DNA of 42,277 nt from Sulfurovum sp. (GCA_003978395.1 QNZV01000063.1:1-42277); one strand, 5' to 3'. Counted from the first letter of the stretch, positions 1 through 9,421 are shown. Translations and numbers: made by a program. Notes: generated by a model not told the origin, from the sequence alone.

Positions 1-1366
1 CTAAACTCTCCTCTTTTAGCTCATTTCCTTTTCTTAATTGAACATGCAACTCTTCTAATTTTTTACGAAGTTCAGAATCCATCATTTTATCCATAAAAAA
101 GTCTTCTTTATCCAACTGTAAATTGTCACGAATAGCATGTGAACGTTTTGCAAGAGTTGAACTATGGTATAACGCTCTTCCCAAAAGAATGTAGGGAAAG
201 TTCAAATTTTGCATTGGACCAATAGAGAGTTCTCGCTTTCCGATGGTTTGCCCCAAGAGTTTGAGTTCATATAGATTATTAAAACCAAATTTTGCCCCCA
301 CTCCACCAATGAGTCCACCAATTAGAGATGCTGTAAAAAATGTTGAACCTGCAAAGAGTAAATCTACACCAACACCTGTGATTGCTCCTGCTGATGCACC
401 TGTTAGGATTAACTCTTTTTCACCTAAACCAAAAATAGAAGCACTCTCTTTAGAAAAGAGATTAAACTTATCAAATGTCAACGCATCTTCTACTTTAGAG
501 ATATGTTGATGACTCCAAATTGCTTCAACTTCTTTTCTCTGCTCTTTTTCATAGCGAATAATTGTTTCACGATAAGCTACTTTTGCAGACTCTTCCTCTT
601 TGGGTGTTGCCTTCTCTTTTTTAATGTTCTTCTTATAGACAAATGAAATTGTTTTTTGAATATTATCTACAATACTATTAACCGTTGAATCTATCTTCTC
701 TTGATGAAATCTTTCTAATACATTAATAGCCGTTTTAAGAGGGCTTGTCCACTCCTCTTTGAGTTGAGAAATCCCCTCTAACAGAGATATATGGTCTTCA
801 AATGTGGCTTCTATGGGATTAAAGGTTCGTACCATTCTAAAATAGTGTCCTAATGCACTTTTCCACTGCTCACGATAATCTTCATTGCCAATCAAGTTCA
901 AAATTGCCATTGAAGGTTGACCACACCAACGTAGAATCTCCATCTCTATCTCATATTCAGAACCATAAGGCTTTGATGCATCGACAACATAGATAATTCC
1001 TGCTCCATTAATGATAGGTTCAAGAAGTTCAATTTCATCTCTAAATCTTTCATTGTCTTTATGCTCAAATATAAACTTACGAACTACATCCGTTCGTTTG
1101 TCTGCCGATACAGGTTCTTGTGCCTTTAACCATGCTAAAACTCTTCTAGCTCGTTGAAACCCAGGGGTATCAAATAACTCATAAATAATTTTACCATCAA
1201 CTTTTAATGGAAAACTTCTTTTAATTTGAGTCGTCCCTGGTGTATCACCAATTTGAATAGAGTTATCCAAAGACAATGAAGAGACAATAGAACTTTTCCC
1301 TTTATTTGGGTGTCCAACAACTGCAAATTTAGGATAGTTACTCTTTATATTTCTACTATTTTTCAT
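1..1366 (-). CDS. GTPase of the DUF3482-associated type, partial (C-terminus runs off the window)
   Basis: Manual translation of the reverse strand from ATG at 1366: MKNSRNIKSNYPKFAVVGHPNKGKSSIVSSLSLDNSIQIGDTPGTTQIKRSFPLKVDGKIIYELFDTPGFQRARRVL... P-loop GHPNKGKSS, G3-like DTPGF; glycine-rich hydrophobic hairpin near the C-terminus. Open to position 1. Overlaps the DUF2868-like gene by 11 bp. Confidence 0.8.
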   Translation of the reverse strand, partial: MKNSRNIKSNYPKFAVVGHPNKGKSSIVSSLSLDNSIQIGDTPGTTQIKRSFPLKVDGKIIYELFDTPGFQRARRVLAWLKAQEPVSADKRTDVVRKFIFEHKDNERFRDEIELLEPIINGAGIIYVVDASKPYGSEYEIEMEILRWCGQPSMAILNLIGNEDYREQWKSALGHYFRMVRTFNPIEATFEDHISLLEGISQLKEEWTSPLKTAINVLERFHQEKIDSTVNSIVDNIQKTISFVYKKNIKKEKATPKEEESAKVAYRETIIRYEKEQRKEVEAIWSHQHISKVEDALTFDKFNLFSKESASIFGLGEKELILTGASAGAITGVGVDLLFAGSTFFTASLIGGLIGGVGAKFGFNNLYELKLLGQTIGKRELSIGPMQNLNFPYILLGRALYHSSTLAKRSHAIRDNLQLDKEDFFMDKMMDSELRKKLEELHVQLRKGNELKEESL

Positions 1367-2861
1367 CAATAATCCATACCTTTTTAGCGTTTAGTCCTTC
1401 TATTTTTCTATTCCAAATAGAAAACTCTTTTTCTGAACTCTTATAATTATTATCTGATATACCTACAAGAAGAAGCTCTATATCTTCAACTTTTTTATTA
1501 TTAATTAAATCTTCTAAAAAATCTACAAAATCCATTGTTGGAGGTTCCCAAGACTTTACATAGAGGAGTACTTTCTCTTCTGCTCTACTCGCTACAATTT
1601 CATCCTCTTCAAAAGAGTGACTTCCCCCTACCGAGGCTATAAAAGAGGCTGTAATATTTTTGAAATCATTTACCAAAAGTAAATCATCCTCTGAAAAATT
1701 CCAAGCAATAATTGAATGGTAATAATCTTCTTCAATTTCTTCTATAATAACCTCTTCTTTTAGCTCTCTATCAACAAAGGTTTCAACTTGTTTTTCAGGC
1801 TCATCTTCAACTTTTCTTTCAACTTTCTTTCTAATTTGTTCTTTATGCTCTTTATTAATCTTTAAATGATTCTCCCTCTTAGGAGATTTAGTTTCAATAA
1901 AAGAGGTATTGAACTCTTTCAAAAGTTTTTTTATTCCACCTAAAGCAAAGAATTCATTTTCTAAAACTTTTTGATAACTGTATGAAGAAAATAGATAGAA
2001 GAAAAAACGTAAACTCAAAGCATAAACAAAAGTACTCATAAACAAGAACTTCCACCATGCACCTAATTTATCTGCATTTTCAAGCATTTCAGGATTGATT
2101 TTCTCTCCCAATCTATAATAGTGACTCACTTCAACCAACTCTAAAGAGGGTACAAATGAAGGAAATATCTCTCTCCAAGGAGAAGCCATAGCTTCTAAAA
2201 AAGAGTGAAAACTTTTTGCATCTACCTGTAAAGTTGTACTCCATGAAAAAGCAATATCTTGAGATACAACCGTAAAGATAAGAGCAACAAGAAGCCCTAT
2301 AGAGAAGAGAAGAGATAAAAACTGTAGACGTTTTAAAAATATCCATTTCTGTAATTTAAACGGAATATCTTTTGTAAGTAAATCAAGTTTATCTTTAAAA
2401 TAGAAATAGAAAGAAAATTTTTCAACCCAATGTATTACAGAGAAAAGACTAAAAAAAGAGAAGAGCTTTCCAGAAGAGAGACTAGAAAAGAGTGTCAACA
2501 ACATACTTCCCAAAGGAAGAAACATGGCAAAGAAAAGATAGTAGATAATATTAACAGGCTCTACACCATCATAACTTAAAAGCCCCATACCAACAAAAAA
2601 ACCAAAAATTAAAGATAAGATTCCAAGTAAACTATTTATGGTTCCAAAACTCTTTAAAAGCTCTTCTAAAGCTACTCGTTTTGTTCTTCTAAAAGCATGA
2701 GTCTCAAACCATAAAAAAAGAACTTCTTTAGGCTTACTCAACAATGATTCATGCTTTAAAGCAAAAAGACGATTCTCTTTATGACTTCCTCTGTAATCTT
2801 GAAGTAATTGAATAAAATCAAGATATGATTTGATGGTTATTTTATGGTATTTTATTTGCAT
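1356..2861 (-). CDS. DUF2868-like membrane protein paired with the GTPase
   Basis: 501-aa ORF with several N-terminal hydrophobic segments and a soluble acidic C-terminal domain; overlaps the DUF3482-type GTPase, the usual pairing for this family. Confidence 0.7.
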   Translation of the reverse strand: MQIKYHKITIKSYLDFIQLLQDYRGSHKENRLFALKHESLLSKPKEVLFLWFETHAFRRTKRVALEELLKSFGTINSLLGILSLIFGFFVGMGLLSYDGVEPVNIIYYLFFAMFLPLGSMLLTLFSSLSSGKLFSFFSLFSVIHWVEKFSFYFYFKDKLDLLTKDIPFKLQKWIFLKRLQFLSLLFSIGLLVALIFTVVSQDIAFSWSTTLQVDAKSFHSFLEAMASPWREIFPSFVPSLELVEVSHYYRLGEKINPEMLENADKLGAWWKFLFMSTFVYALSLRFFFYLFSSYSYQKVLENEFFALGGIKKLLKEFNTSFIETKSPKRENHLKINKEHKEQIRKKVERKVEDEPEKQVETFVDRELKEEVIIEEIEEDYYHSIIAWNFSEDDLLLVNDFKNITASFIASVGGSHSFEEDEIVASRAEEKVLLYVKSWEPPTMDFVDFLEDLINNKKVEDIELLLVGISDNNYKSSEKEFSIWNRKIEGLNAKKVWIIDEK

Positions 2862-2902
2862 ATAAGGCTTTATTTTTTTAATAGATTATACGCTTTTTCT
2901 AC

Positions 2903-3577
2903 TTAATTTTCTTTTTTATCAGGTCGTTTATCATCAGAAAGTTGAGATAAATCGGCTTCATCAAATAACTCTATCTTAGGAATAGCAATAGCAATCAAAA
3001 TTACAACTATTCCAAAGATAATAGCCGTCATATCTTCATTTCCTTTAAAAAAATCTGTTAAAATAGTTTTTCCTAAGCTCTCTCCCATTAGAGGTTTAAA
3101 AAAGTCATCATAATATAAAGTAAACACCAAACCACCCAACAAACCACCAATTGCACCAACCAAAACATCAATACGACCCTCGGCAATTGAAACAGGTCCT
3201 GTACCAGGGCATTTACCCAAAATTGCCATAGAGATACCAAATAGGATTCCTCCAATAATTAGACCTTGTAAAATAATTGGTTTTACATGATAGTGAGCTT
3301 GACCTGCATCAATCATAAAATAGAGACCTATCGAGGTTAAACCAACTGTTAAAAAGAGCATTTTAGGAATAATGGTATCTTTCAACATGGAAAAACCTGC
3401 TATCTTTTCAAATTTATCCACTCTGGTGTACTGAATAATTCCTCCAAAGATAACCCCTATCAAAAAAACCAAAGCAACTGAGCCATGTTCTGTATTAATT
3501 ACTGTCTCTACCATCTTAAAAACTCTATCTGTTATGGTTGTATTTACCTCATCAACTACAAATATAATATCTGCCAT
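2903..3577 (-). CDS. YeeE/YedE-family (DUF6691-like) sulfur transport membrane protein
   Basis: Multi-TM ORF with motif GILFGISMAILGKCPGTGPVSIAEG; adjacent YeeE/YedE paralogue, stop/start overlap at 3577. Confidence 0.75.
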   Translation of the reverse strand: MADIIFVVDEVNTTITDRVFKMVETVINTEHGSVALVFLIGVIFGGIIQYTRVDKFEKIAGFSMLKDTIIPKMLFLTVGLTSIGLYFMIDAGQAHYHVKPIILQGLIIGGILFGISMAILGKCPGTGPVSIAEGRIDVLVGAIGGLLGGLVFTLYYDDFFKPLMGESLGKTILTDFFKGNEDMTAIIFGIVVILIAIAIPKIELFDEADLSQLSDDKRPDKKEN

Positions 3578-4086
3578 TATTTTTTTCCTTTTGTATTATA
3601 AAAGAGCTTACCTGTAATGACAAGTGTCAACATAACCACCCCACCAAAAATCATTGCAGAGACTGCAAGTTGACTCATACCCGACATAAAGTGTCCAGAG
3701 GTACATCCCCCTGCAAGTCTTGCACCTATAATCATAATAAAACCTGCAAAAAAGCTCCATAAAAGTCGTGAAAGAATCGAATTGTTTTTATACGTTTTCC
3801 ATCCTGTAGGAATCAGAGAGAAACGAAAACTTTTTGTAATAAACACTGAAGTAATAAATCCACCAAAGAGAACGCCTAAAAGCATAACTCCTTCCCATGA
3901 ACCTGCTTCTTGTATCTTTTTTATATAAGAGTAGTGTTCAGGGTCTAAATTAAAAATAAGTGATGCAGCATAAGGGACATAAGTTGAAGCACCAATAGGT
4001 CTATCTGCTCCATAAATTGAAAATGTTAAAAGAAGTAGACCAGACATTAAAATGCCCCCTACCCACCATGGTAATCTATTAGCCAT
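3577..4086 (-). CDS. YeeE/YedE-family sulfur transport membrane protein
   Basis: Motif GARLAGGCTSGHFMSGMSQLAVSA. ORF track starts at 4149, but ATG at 4086 (MANRLPWW...) has an AAAGG Shine-Dalgarno upstream, so the shorter start is preferred. Confidence 0.75.
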   Translation of the reverse strand: MANRLPWWVGGILMSGLLLLTFSIYGADRPIGASTYVPYAASLIFNLDPEHYSYIKKIQEAGSWEGVMLLGVLFGGFITSVFITKSFRFSLIPTGWKTYKNNSILSRLLWSFFAGFIMIIGARLAGGCTSGHFMSGMSQLAVSAMIFGGVVMLTLVITGKLFYNTKGKK

Positions 4087-4203
4087 AATTATAACCTTTA
4101 TAATTTTTTCATAAGTATATCGAATTAAGCTTGAATAAGTAAAATTCATTTATCTTATAATTTTAATAAAAATCAGTTATGTTACTAAAGAGATTTTAAT
4201 AGA

Positions 4204-5040
4204 CTAAAACACAATTGTTTTATTTCCATGAACAAAGACCCTATCATTTAAAACAAAATTTAAAGCCCTAGAGAGAACTATTTTCTCAACATCTCGCCCT
4301 GCACTCTGCATATCACGCCACTCTAAACGGTGGTTTACGGGAATAACATCTTGTGCAATAATAGGACCTTCATCTAAATCATCTGTCACAAAGTGTGCTG
4401 TTGCTCCAATAATCTTAACCCCTCGTTTAAATGCTTGTTTATAAGGGTTTGCTCCAATAAATGCAGGTAAAAAAGAGTGGTGTATATTGATAATCTGTCG
4501 AGGATATACCGAAACAAAAGTAGAAGTTAAAATACGCATATATTTTGCCAAAACAATATAATCAAACTCATGCTTATCAATAAGTTTCATAACTTGTTCT
4601 TCATGCTCTTCTCGTGAAATATCTTTGGCAGGAACACAAAAAAATGGAATATCAAAACGACGAACCAAACACTCTAACGTATCATGATTCGCAATGACTG
4701 CTTCAATATCTGCATTTAACTCTCCTGCTTCATGCCGAATCAAAATATCACCCAAAGCATGTGACTCTTTAGTGGCTAAAATAACAATTTTTTTTCGTTT
4801 TGGAACAATCACTTTAAGTCGGGCATTAGTAGGAGCAATCTCTTTTAATGCACTCTCCAACTCCAACACATCAAAAGAGCCTGAAACAACTGTTCGCATA
4901 AAAAATTTATTCTGCTCTTTATCCACAAACTCACGGTTAGAATCTATATTTAAATCTCTATCATAAAAAACTTTAGAAATCTTGTAAACCAACCCTTTAG
5001 CATCTTCACAATCTATTAATACTCTTACTCTCTGTTCCAT
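4204..5040 (-). CDS. purU: formyltetrahydrofolate deformylase
   Basis: N-terminal ACT-like domain plus formyltransferase-fold domain with INIHHSFLPAFIGANPYKQAFKRGVKIIGATAHFVTDDLDEGPIIAQD. Confidence 0.93.
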   Translation of the reverse strand: MEQRVRVLIDCEDAKGLVYKISKVFYDRDLNIDSNREFVDKEQNKFFMRTVVSGSFDVLELESALKEIAPTNARLKVIVPKRKKIVILATKESHALGDILIRHEAGELNADIEAVIANHDTLECLVRRFDIPFFCVPAKDISREEHEEQVMKLIDKHEFDYIVLAKYMRILTSTFVSVYPRQIINIHHSFLPAFIGANPYKQAFKRGVKIIGATAHFVTDDLDEGPIIAQDVIPVNHRLEWRDMQSAGRDVEKIVLSRALNFVLNDRVFVHGNKTIVF

Positions 5041-5118
5041 TATTATCCCATTTCTAATTAATGGTGGAATTATAGCTAATTAAGTTTTTATTTATGGAAG
5101 ATACTCTTCCATTACATC

Positions 5119-5454
5119 CTACTCCATCTCCTCAAATCTACGACATAATATCTGCATAATATCTTTTCGTGTAAACGGATTATCAATAGTAGTTAATTTT
5201 TTGACTAATCTTTGTTTGGATATGGTTCGTATCTGTTGACATAAAACGATAGAAGGTTTCTCTAATTCATTTTGTAATAAAAACTCATTAGGATAGACTC
5301 TTCTGTTTTTTTTGAGAGAGGTAATGGGTAGAATAGTTAACACATCCAAAAGATTTTCGTAATTATTTGAGATAATCAATATAGGTCTTTTTCCTCGTTG
5401 TTCTCGACCAATAGTTGGATTTAAATCGGCTAAATATACATCGTATTGATTCAT
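5119..5454 (-). CDS. MazF/PemK-family toxin (type II toxin-antitoxin)
   Basis: MNQYDVYLADLNPTIGREQRGKRPILIISNN...ILPITS...VLCQQIRTI: canonical MazF/PemK pattern; 4-bp overlap with upstream antitoxin. Confidence 0.88.
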   Translation of the reverse strand: MNQYDVYLADLNPTIGREQRGKRPILIISNNYENLLDVLTILPITSLKKNRRVYPNEFLLQNELEKPSIVLCQQIRTISKQRLVKKLTTIDNPFTRKDIMQILCRRFEEME

Positions 5455-5696
5455 AAAATTTTCTCATTATCAGCATAATAAAATGCTTTATCAATCTCTT
5501 TCATATCTTCTAAATAGAGACTATCCTGAGATGCCTCTAACATCGCTTTTTTATACGCCTCTTTTTTCTGTTTTTCTATAAGCAATTGCAAAGCAGAGGA
5601 GACCATCTCTGAAAAAGATTGATATTGAGTAATAATTTGATTGAGTTCTAAAGCTTTAAATATATCAGGTTGAATGGTAATCGTTTTTCGTAACAT
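5451..5696 (-). CDS. RHH-type antitoxin
   Basis: 81-aa ORF with N-terminal MLRKTITIQPDIFKALE... ribbon-helix-helix-like start, directly upstream of and overlapping the MazF-like toxin; AAGGAG RBS. Confidence 0.8.
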   Translation of the reverse strand: MLRKTITIQPDIFKALELNQIITQYQSFSEMVSSALQLLIEKQKKEAYKKAMLEASQDSLYLEDMKEIDKAFYYADNEKIL

Positions 5697-5709
5697 GCTG
5701 ACTCCTTAT

Positions 5710-5748
5710 GTATGATACTATTCATACTTTTATCATACTAAAGTATGA
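5710..5748. promoter_or_regulatory. Probable toxin-antitoxin operator: four GTATGA/TCATAC half-sites
   Basis: GTATGA(5710-5715)-N6-TCATAC(5722-5727)-N5-TCATAC(5733-5738)-N4-GTATGA(5743-5748), immediately upstream of the antitoxin ATG at 5696. Confidence 0.7.
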
Positions 5749-5823
5749 CTTAGAAGCAATTTAAATAAAAAAATAGAATAAAGCTACTATAATCCGAATA
5801 TATAAATTAATAAGGATAAACCG

Positions 5824-6438
5824 ATGAGAAAAACACTCTTTTCTTTAATAACACTCGCTTCGCTTTTAAGTGCTGATGGAGGCTGTGTTTTAGTACAGTC
5901 AAATGATATGAACGTAACGTGGAAAGCCTATAAAACTTTTGCAAAGCTTGGTGTGGGTGGTCAATTTACAGGAGTTTCATATACAGCTAATAAAAAAGAG
6001 GGAAAAAACTTTAAATCTTTACTTGTAGGGTCTAAAGTCTCGATTGATGTAAGCAAAATAGATACTAAAAATAAGGGTCGTGATAAAACCTTGGTAGAAA
6101 ACTTCTTTGGAAAGCTTAAAGGTAAAACAATTGATGGAGTAGTTGTTGATATAAAAGCAGATGAAAAAGTAAATGGTAAAAGTGTCTATCATGGTTCTAT
6201 TGATGTGAATATCACTATGAATGGGCAAATGATGCAAATTCCAATGAGATACAACTATAAAAATGAGATTTTTACAGCAAAAGGAACAATAGACCTTTTT
6301 GATTTTTCAGCAAATGATGCGTTAAAAAGTATTAATAAAAGCTGTTTTGCTTTGCACAAAGGGAAAACATGGAACGATGTTTCTATAGAGTTTAGTACAT
6401 CTATTAAAGCGACACTTTGTGATACAAAAATAAAGTAA
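5824..6438 (+). CDS. YceI-family periplasmic protein
   Basis: Signal peptide MRKTLFSLITLASLLSA; YceI-like pattern (VTWKAYKTFAKLGVGGQFTGVSYTA...FTAKGTIDLFDFSANDALKSINK). Confidence 0.75.
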   Translation: MRKTLFSLITLASLLSADGGCVLVQSNDMNVTWKAYKTFAKLGVGGQFTGVSYTANKKEGKNFKSLLVGSKVSIDVSKIDTKNKGRDKTLVENFFGKLKGKTIDGVVVDIKADEKVNGKSVYHGSIDVNITMNGQMMQIPMRYNYKNEIFTAKGTIDLFDFSANDALKSINKSCFALHKGKTWNDVSIEFSTSIKATLCDTKIK

Positions 6439-6446
6439 AAAAGAGA

Positions 6447-6469
6447 ATCATGAGCAAAAAGCTCATGAT
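6447..6469 (-). terminator. Rho-independent-like terminator of nhaD
   Basis: ATCATGAGC-AAAAA-GCTCATGAT, 9-bp perfect stem; on the minus strand followed by TCTCTTTTTT. Lies between convergent genes. Confidence 0.75.
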
Positions 6470-6476
6470 AATAGAG

Positions 6477-7820
6477 TTAACCTATATGAAGAACCATAAA
6501 TTGGAAATACCAAATAGAGACAGAAACAATATATCCTACAAGTACTGTCCATGCCAATTTCATGTGTGATGCAAATGTATAAATACCATGTAATTTACCC
6601 ATAACACCCACACCTGCTGCTGAACCAAATGAGATTAAAGAACCACCAACACCTGCTGTAAGTGTAACCAGCATCCACTGTGCTTGTGCATTAACTCCCA
6701 TATCTGGATTTGCTTTTAATACAGCTGACATTACAGGAACATTATCTACTACAGCCGATAAGAAACCAACTCCTATATTTACTGCTGTTGCTCCAAACTG
6801 TGTATAGAGAGTGGTAAAGTACTCCAAGAAACCCAAGAAATGAAGACCACCAACAGCTGCTAAGATACCAAAAAAGAAGAGAAGTGTATCATTCTCGATT
6901 TTAGCAATCCAAGAGAAAGCATTAATATGCTCTACATCATTCTCATCGTCATCATTGTGTCTATTCTTTTTATTTAATATGTAAACATAAAGTTTTAATA
7001 TAGCCAAACCAAACATCATACCCCACATTGCAGGAAGATGAAGAAGTTGATGTGAAACAACAGCCAAAACAATGGTTAAAGCAAAAAGAGCAATAATTGC
7101 CTTTCCACCTTCTAAAATTTCTGCTTTTTTCTCATCAACATTAAATGGAGGATTTCCTTTTGGTACAAAACGACTTAATAAAAATGCTGTTACACTCCAA
7201 CCAATAAATGATGCAGGGAATAGGTATAAAAACTCAACAAATGAACCTTTACCATCTACCCATACCATAAGGGTTGTAATGTCTCCAAATGGTGACCATG
7301 CACCACCTGCATTGGCTGCAACAACAATATTGATAGCTGAGGGAACAAGAAATGCTCTATTATGTTTGTCAATAGTAATCAATACTGTTGATAAGATAAG
7401 TGCTGTTGTTAAATTATCTGCAACAGGAGAGATAAAGAATGCCAAGAAACCTGTTACCCAAAAAAGCTTTTTATAGGTATAACCTTTTGAGACCAAGCTA
7501 AATCGAAGTGCCATAAAGACTCCTCGATCTATCATCGCTTCAATATAAGTCATAGCAACAAACAAGAAGAAGAAGATTCCTGCAATTTCAACAATTAGAT
7601 GATTAATTTCATAGTGAAGATGATCACCCATCTGATGATCACCTGTAATAGCAATATATAAACCAATAAGCATAAATATACCTGTACCTGCAAAGAGTGC
7701 TGGCTTGGCTTTATTTACATGATATTTGTCTTCTGTAGCGATAAAATAATACCCTACAACAAAGACAATCAGCGATAGTATTCCCACCCATGTAGTGGTT
7801 AAATGTAGTTGTTCGTGCAT
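6477..7820 (-). CDS. nhaD: NhaD-type Na+/H+ antiporter
   Basis: Multi-TM; motifs SPVADNLTTALI, NAGGAWSPFGDITTLMVW, VDNVPVMSA, GSLISFGSAAGV typical of NhaD/IT superfamily. Confidence 0.88.
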   Translation of the reverse strand: MHEQLHLTTTWVGILSLIVFVVGYYFIATEDKYHVNKAKPALFAGTGIFMLIGLYIAITGDHQMGDHLHYEINHLIVEIAGIFFFLFVAMTYIEAMIDRGVFMALRFSLVSKGYTYKKLFWVTGFLAFFISPVADNLTTALILSTVLITIDKHNRAFLVPSAINIVVAANAGGAWSPFGDITTLMVWVDGKGSFVEFLYLFPASFIGWSVTAFLLSRFVPKGNPPFNVDEKKAEILEGGKAIIALFALTIVLAVVSHQLLHLPAMWGMMFGLAILKLYVYILNKKNRHNDDDENDVEHINAFSWIAKIENDTLLFFFGILAAVGGLHFLGFLEYFTTLYTQFGATAVNIGVGFLSAVVDNVPVMSAVLKANPDMGVNAQAQWMLVTLTAGVGGSLISFGSAAGVGVMGKLHGIYTFASHMKLAWTVLVGYIVSVSIWYFQFMVLHIG

Positions 7821-7833
7821 GTTGTCTCCAATA

Positions 7834-7851
7834 AAGGGTAAGAGTACCCTT
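7834..7851. promoter_or_regulatory. Inverted repeat in the nhaD leader/promoter
   Basis: AAGGGTA-AGAG-TACCCTT, 7-bp perfect arms, about 14 bp upstream of the nhaD ATG and abutting a TATTAT -10-like box on the minus strand. Confidence 0.5.
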
Positions 7852-7929
7852 ATAATATTTTTACCTATTATAGTAAAAAAGATTAAAGAAGAAAGAAGAA
7901 CTATATTGAAGATTTTAAAAAACCCATAG

Positions 7930-7946
7930 GTGTGACCATGTCACAC
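7930..7946. promoter_or_regulatory. Inverted repeat GTGTGAC-CAT-GTCACAC (operator, or nadB terminator stem)
   Basis: Perfect 7-bp arms, 3-nt spacer, between nadB stop and nhaD promoter; on the minus strand a T6 run follows after 7 nt. Confidence 0.5.
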
Positions 7947-7975
7947 GTTAAAAGAAAAATTATAAGCGTTTTTTA

Positions 7976-9421
7976 TTATTCAATATAATGTGTTCCTAAA
8001 CTCTCTTTACGTTTCAACGCAGCTTCTACAATGGCTGAAGCTGTATTAAGTCGAAGTTCTAGAAGTCGACCTATATCTCTATTTTTCATATCATAAATAG
8101 CATTTTTTGCTTTTAATAATCCTTTTTTAGTCCGTATAACACCTATATCATCCCACATAATTCTTCGTAAACGTTGTTTATAGATTTCATCCTTTTCATG
8201 ATGAACTATATTTTTATACTCTTTGTCGAATTTTGGAATTTCAACCTCGTTTTTCTCTTTTTTTAATATATAATCCACTGCTCTTTTAGCAAAAACAACA
8301 CCTTCAAGTAGAGAGTTCGAAGCCAAACGATTTGCTCCATGTACACCTGTACTAGAAGCTTCTCCAATCACATAAAGTCCCTCTATTCCTTCTACACATC
8401 CATTCGTATCACATTTTATTCCACCTACAGCGTAATGAAATGCTGGAGATATTGGTACTCGGTCTTGTGGAAAATTATACCCAATAGCTTCAAAACTTCG
8501 TGTAATATTAGGGAAACGTTTCGAAAACCACTCCGTATCAAACATAGAGAAATCGAGATAAACCTCTTCGCCTGTTTTTCGTTTATGGTCAAAAATAGCA
8601 CGACTTACAATATCCCTACTTGCAAGTTCTCCCCGTTCATCATAATCAAACAAAAAACGTCTTCCATCTTCAGCTACAACATGTGCCCCTTCTCCACGTA
8701 AAGCTTCTGTCAAGAGTAATTTTCGAGCAAAAGGTGTTTTTACAAATACCGTTGGGTGGAACTGCATCATCTCCATATCGGCTAACTCTATTCCTTTTTC
8801 AACACAAATTCCATGAATATCTGCCGAAACAGTTCGTGAATTGGTATTGAATTCGTAAAGTGACCCTACCCCACCAGAGGCAATAATAATATCATCTGCA
8901 AAAATGGTTTTATGTTTATAATTAACCAATGCTTTAACTCCAAAACAACGACCATTTTCAATCAGTAAATCATAAACCAAAGTATTTCGTTGGAGTTGAT
9001 GTCTATTTTGAAGCATCAAAAAATAGTGCATATAACGTCCTGTTGCATCCCCTCCTGCATGAACTATTCGTTCAGTAGAGTGGGCTGCCTCTTTAGTATA
9101 AACAATATTTCCCTCTTCATCAACATCAAATTCCATTCCTTTTTTAATAATATCTTTTGTTGTCTCTAAAGAGGTACGGCTTAGAATCTCTACAGCCTCT
9201 TTATCATTGTGATACGCTCCTGCTTCTAGTGTATCTTTTACATGTGACTCAATATCATTTTCATCTAAAGCTGTAACCATTCCCCCTTGAGCATAAAATG
9301 TATTACACTCCCAAGGAATATCCTTACAAACTACCAAAACTCTCTTCTCTTTTGGAATATTCATTGCCGCATAAAGTCCTGCAACACCTGCACCAATAAT
9401 CAATACATCATATCTCATCAT
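7976..9421 (-). CDS. nadB: L-aspartate oxidase
   Basis: FAD GxGxxG start DVLIIGAGVAGLYAAM; QGGMVTAL; MQFHPTVF; LLTEALRGEGAHVV; GVHGANRLASNSLLEGVVF. Confidence 0.93.
   Translation of the reverse strand: MMRYDVLIIGAGVAGLYAAMNIPKEKRVLVVCKDIPWECNTFYAQGGMVTALDENDIESHVKDTLEAGAYHNDKEAVEILSRTSLETTKDIIKKGMEFDVDEEGNIVYTKEAAHSTERIVHAGGDATGRYMHYFLMLQNRHQLQRNTLVYDLLIENGRCFGVKALVNYKHKTIFADDIIIASGGVGSLYEFNTNSRTVSADIHGICVEKGIELADMEMMQFHPTVFVKTPFARKLLLTEALRGEGAHVVAEDGRRFLFDYDERGELASRDIVSRAIFDHKRKTGEEVYLDFSMFDTEWFSKRFPNITRSFEAIGYNFPQDRVPISPAFHYAVGGIKCDTNGCVEGIEGLYVIGEASSTGVHGANRLASNSLLEGVVFAKRAVDYILKKEKNEVEIPKFDKEYKNIVHHEKDEIYKQRLRRIMWDDIGVIRTKKGLLKAKNAIYDMKNRDIGRLLELRLNTASAIVEAALKRKESLGTHYIE

Noticed and set aside
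243-509. 88-aa plus-strand ORF
   Set aside because: Antisense to the DUF3482-type GTPase gene, whose reading frame is open and has clear motifs.
7072-7476. 134-aa plus-strand ORF
   Set aside because: Fully antisense to nhaD; no RBS or recognisable family, and the sense frame is clearly coding.
7930-7946. Canonical CRP binding site
   Set aside because: Arms TGTGA/TCACA are present but separated by 5 nt instead of the canonical 6, so I do not call CRP; kept only as an ambiguous inverted repeat.
8339-8850. 120-aa and 76-aa plus-strand ORFs
   Set aside because: Antisense to nadB, low-complexity translations; spurious.
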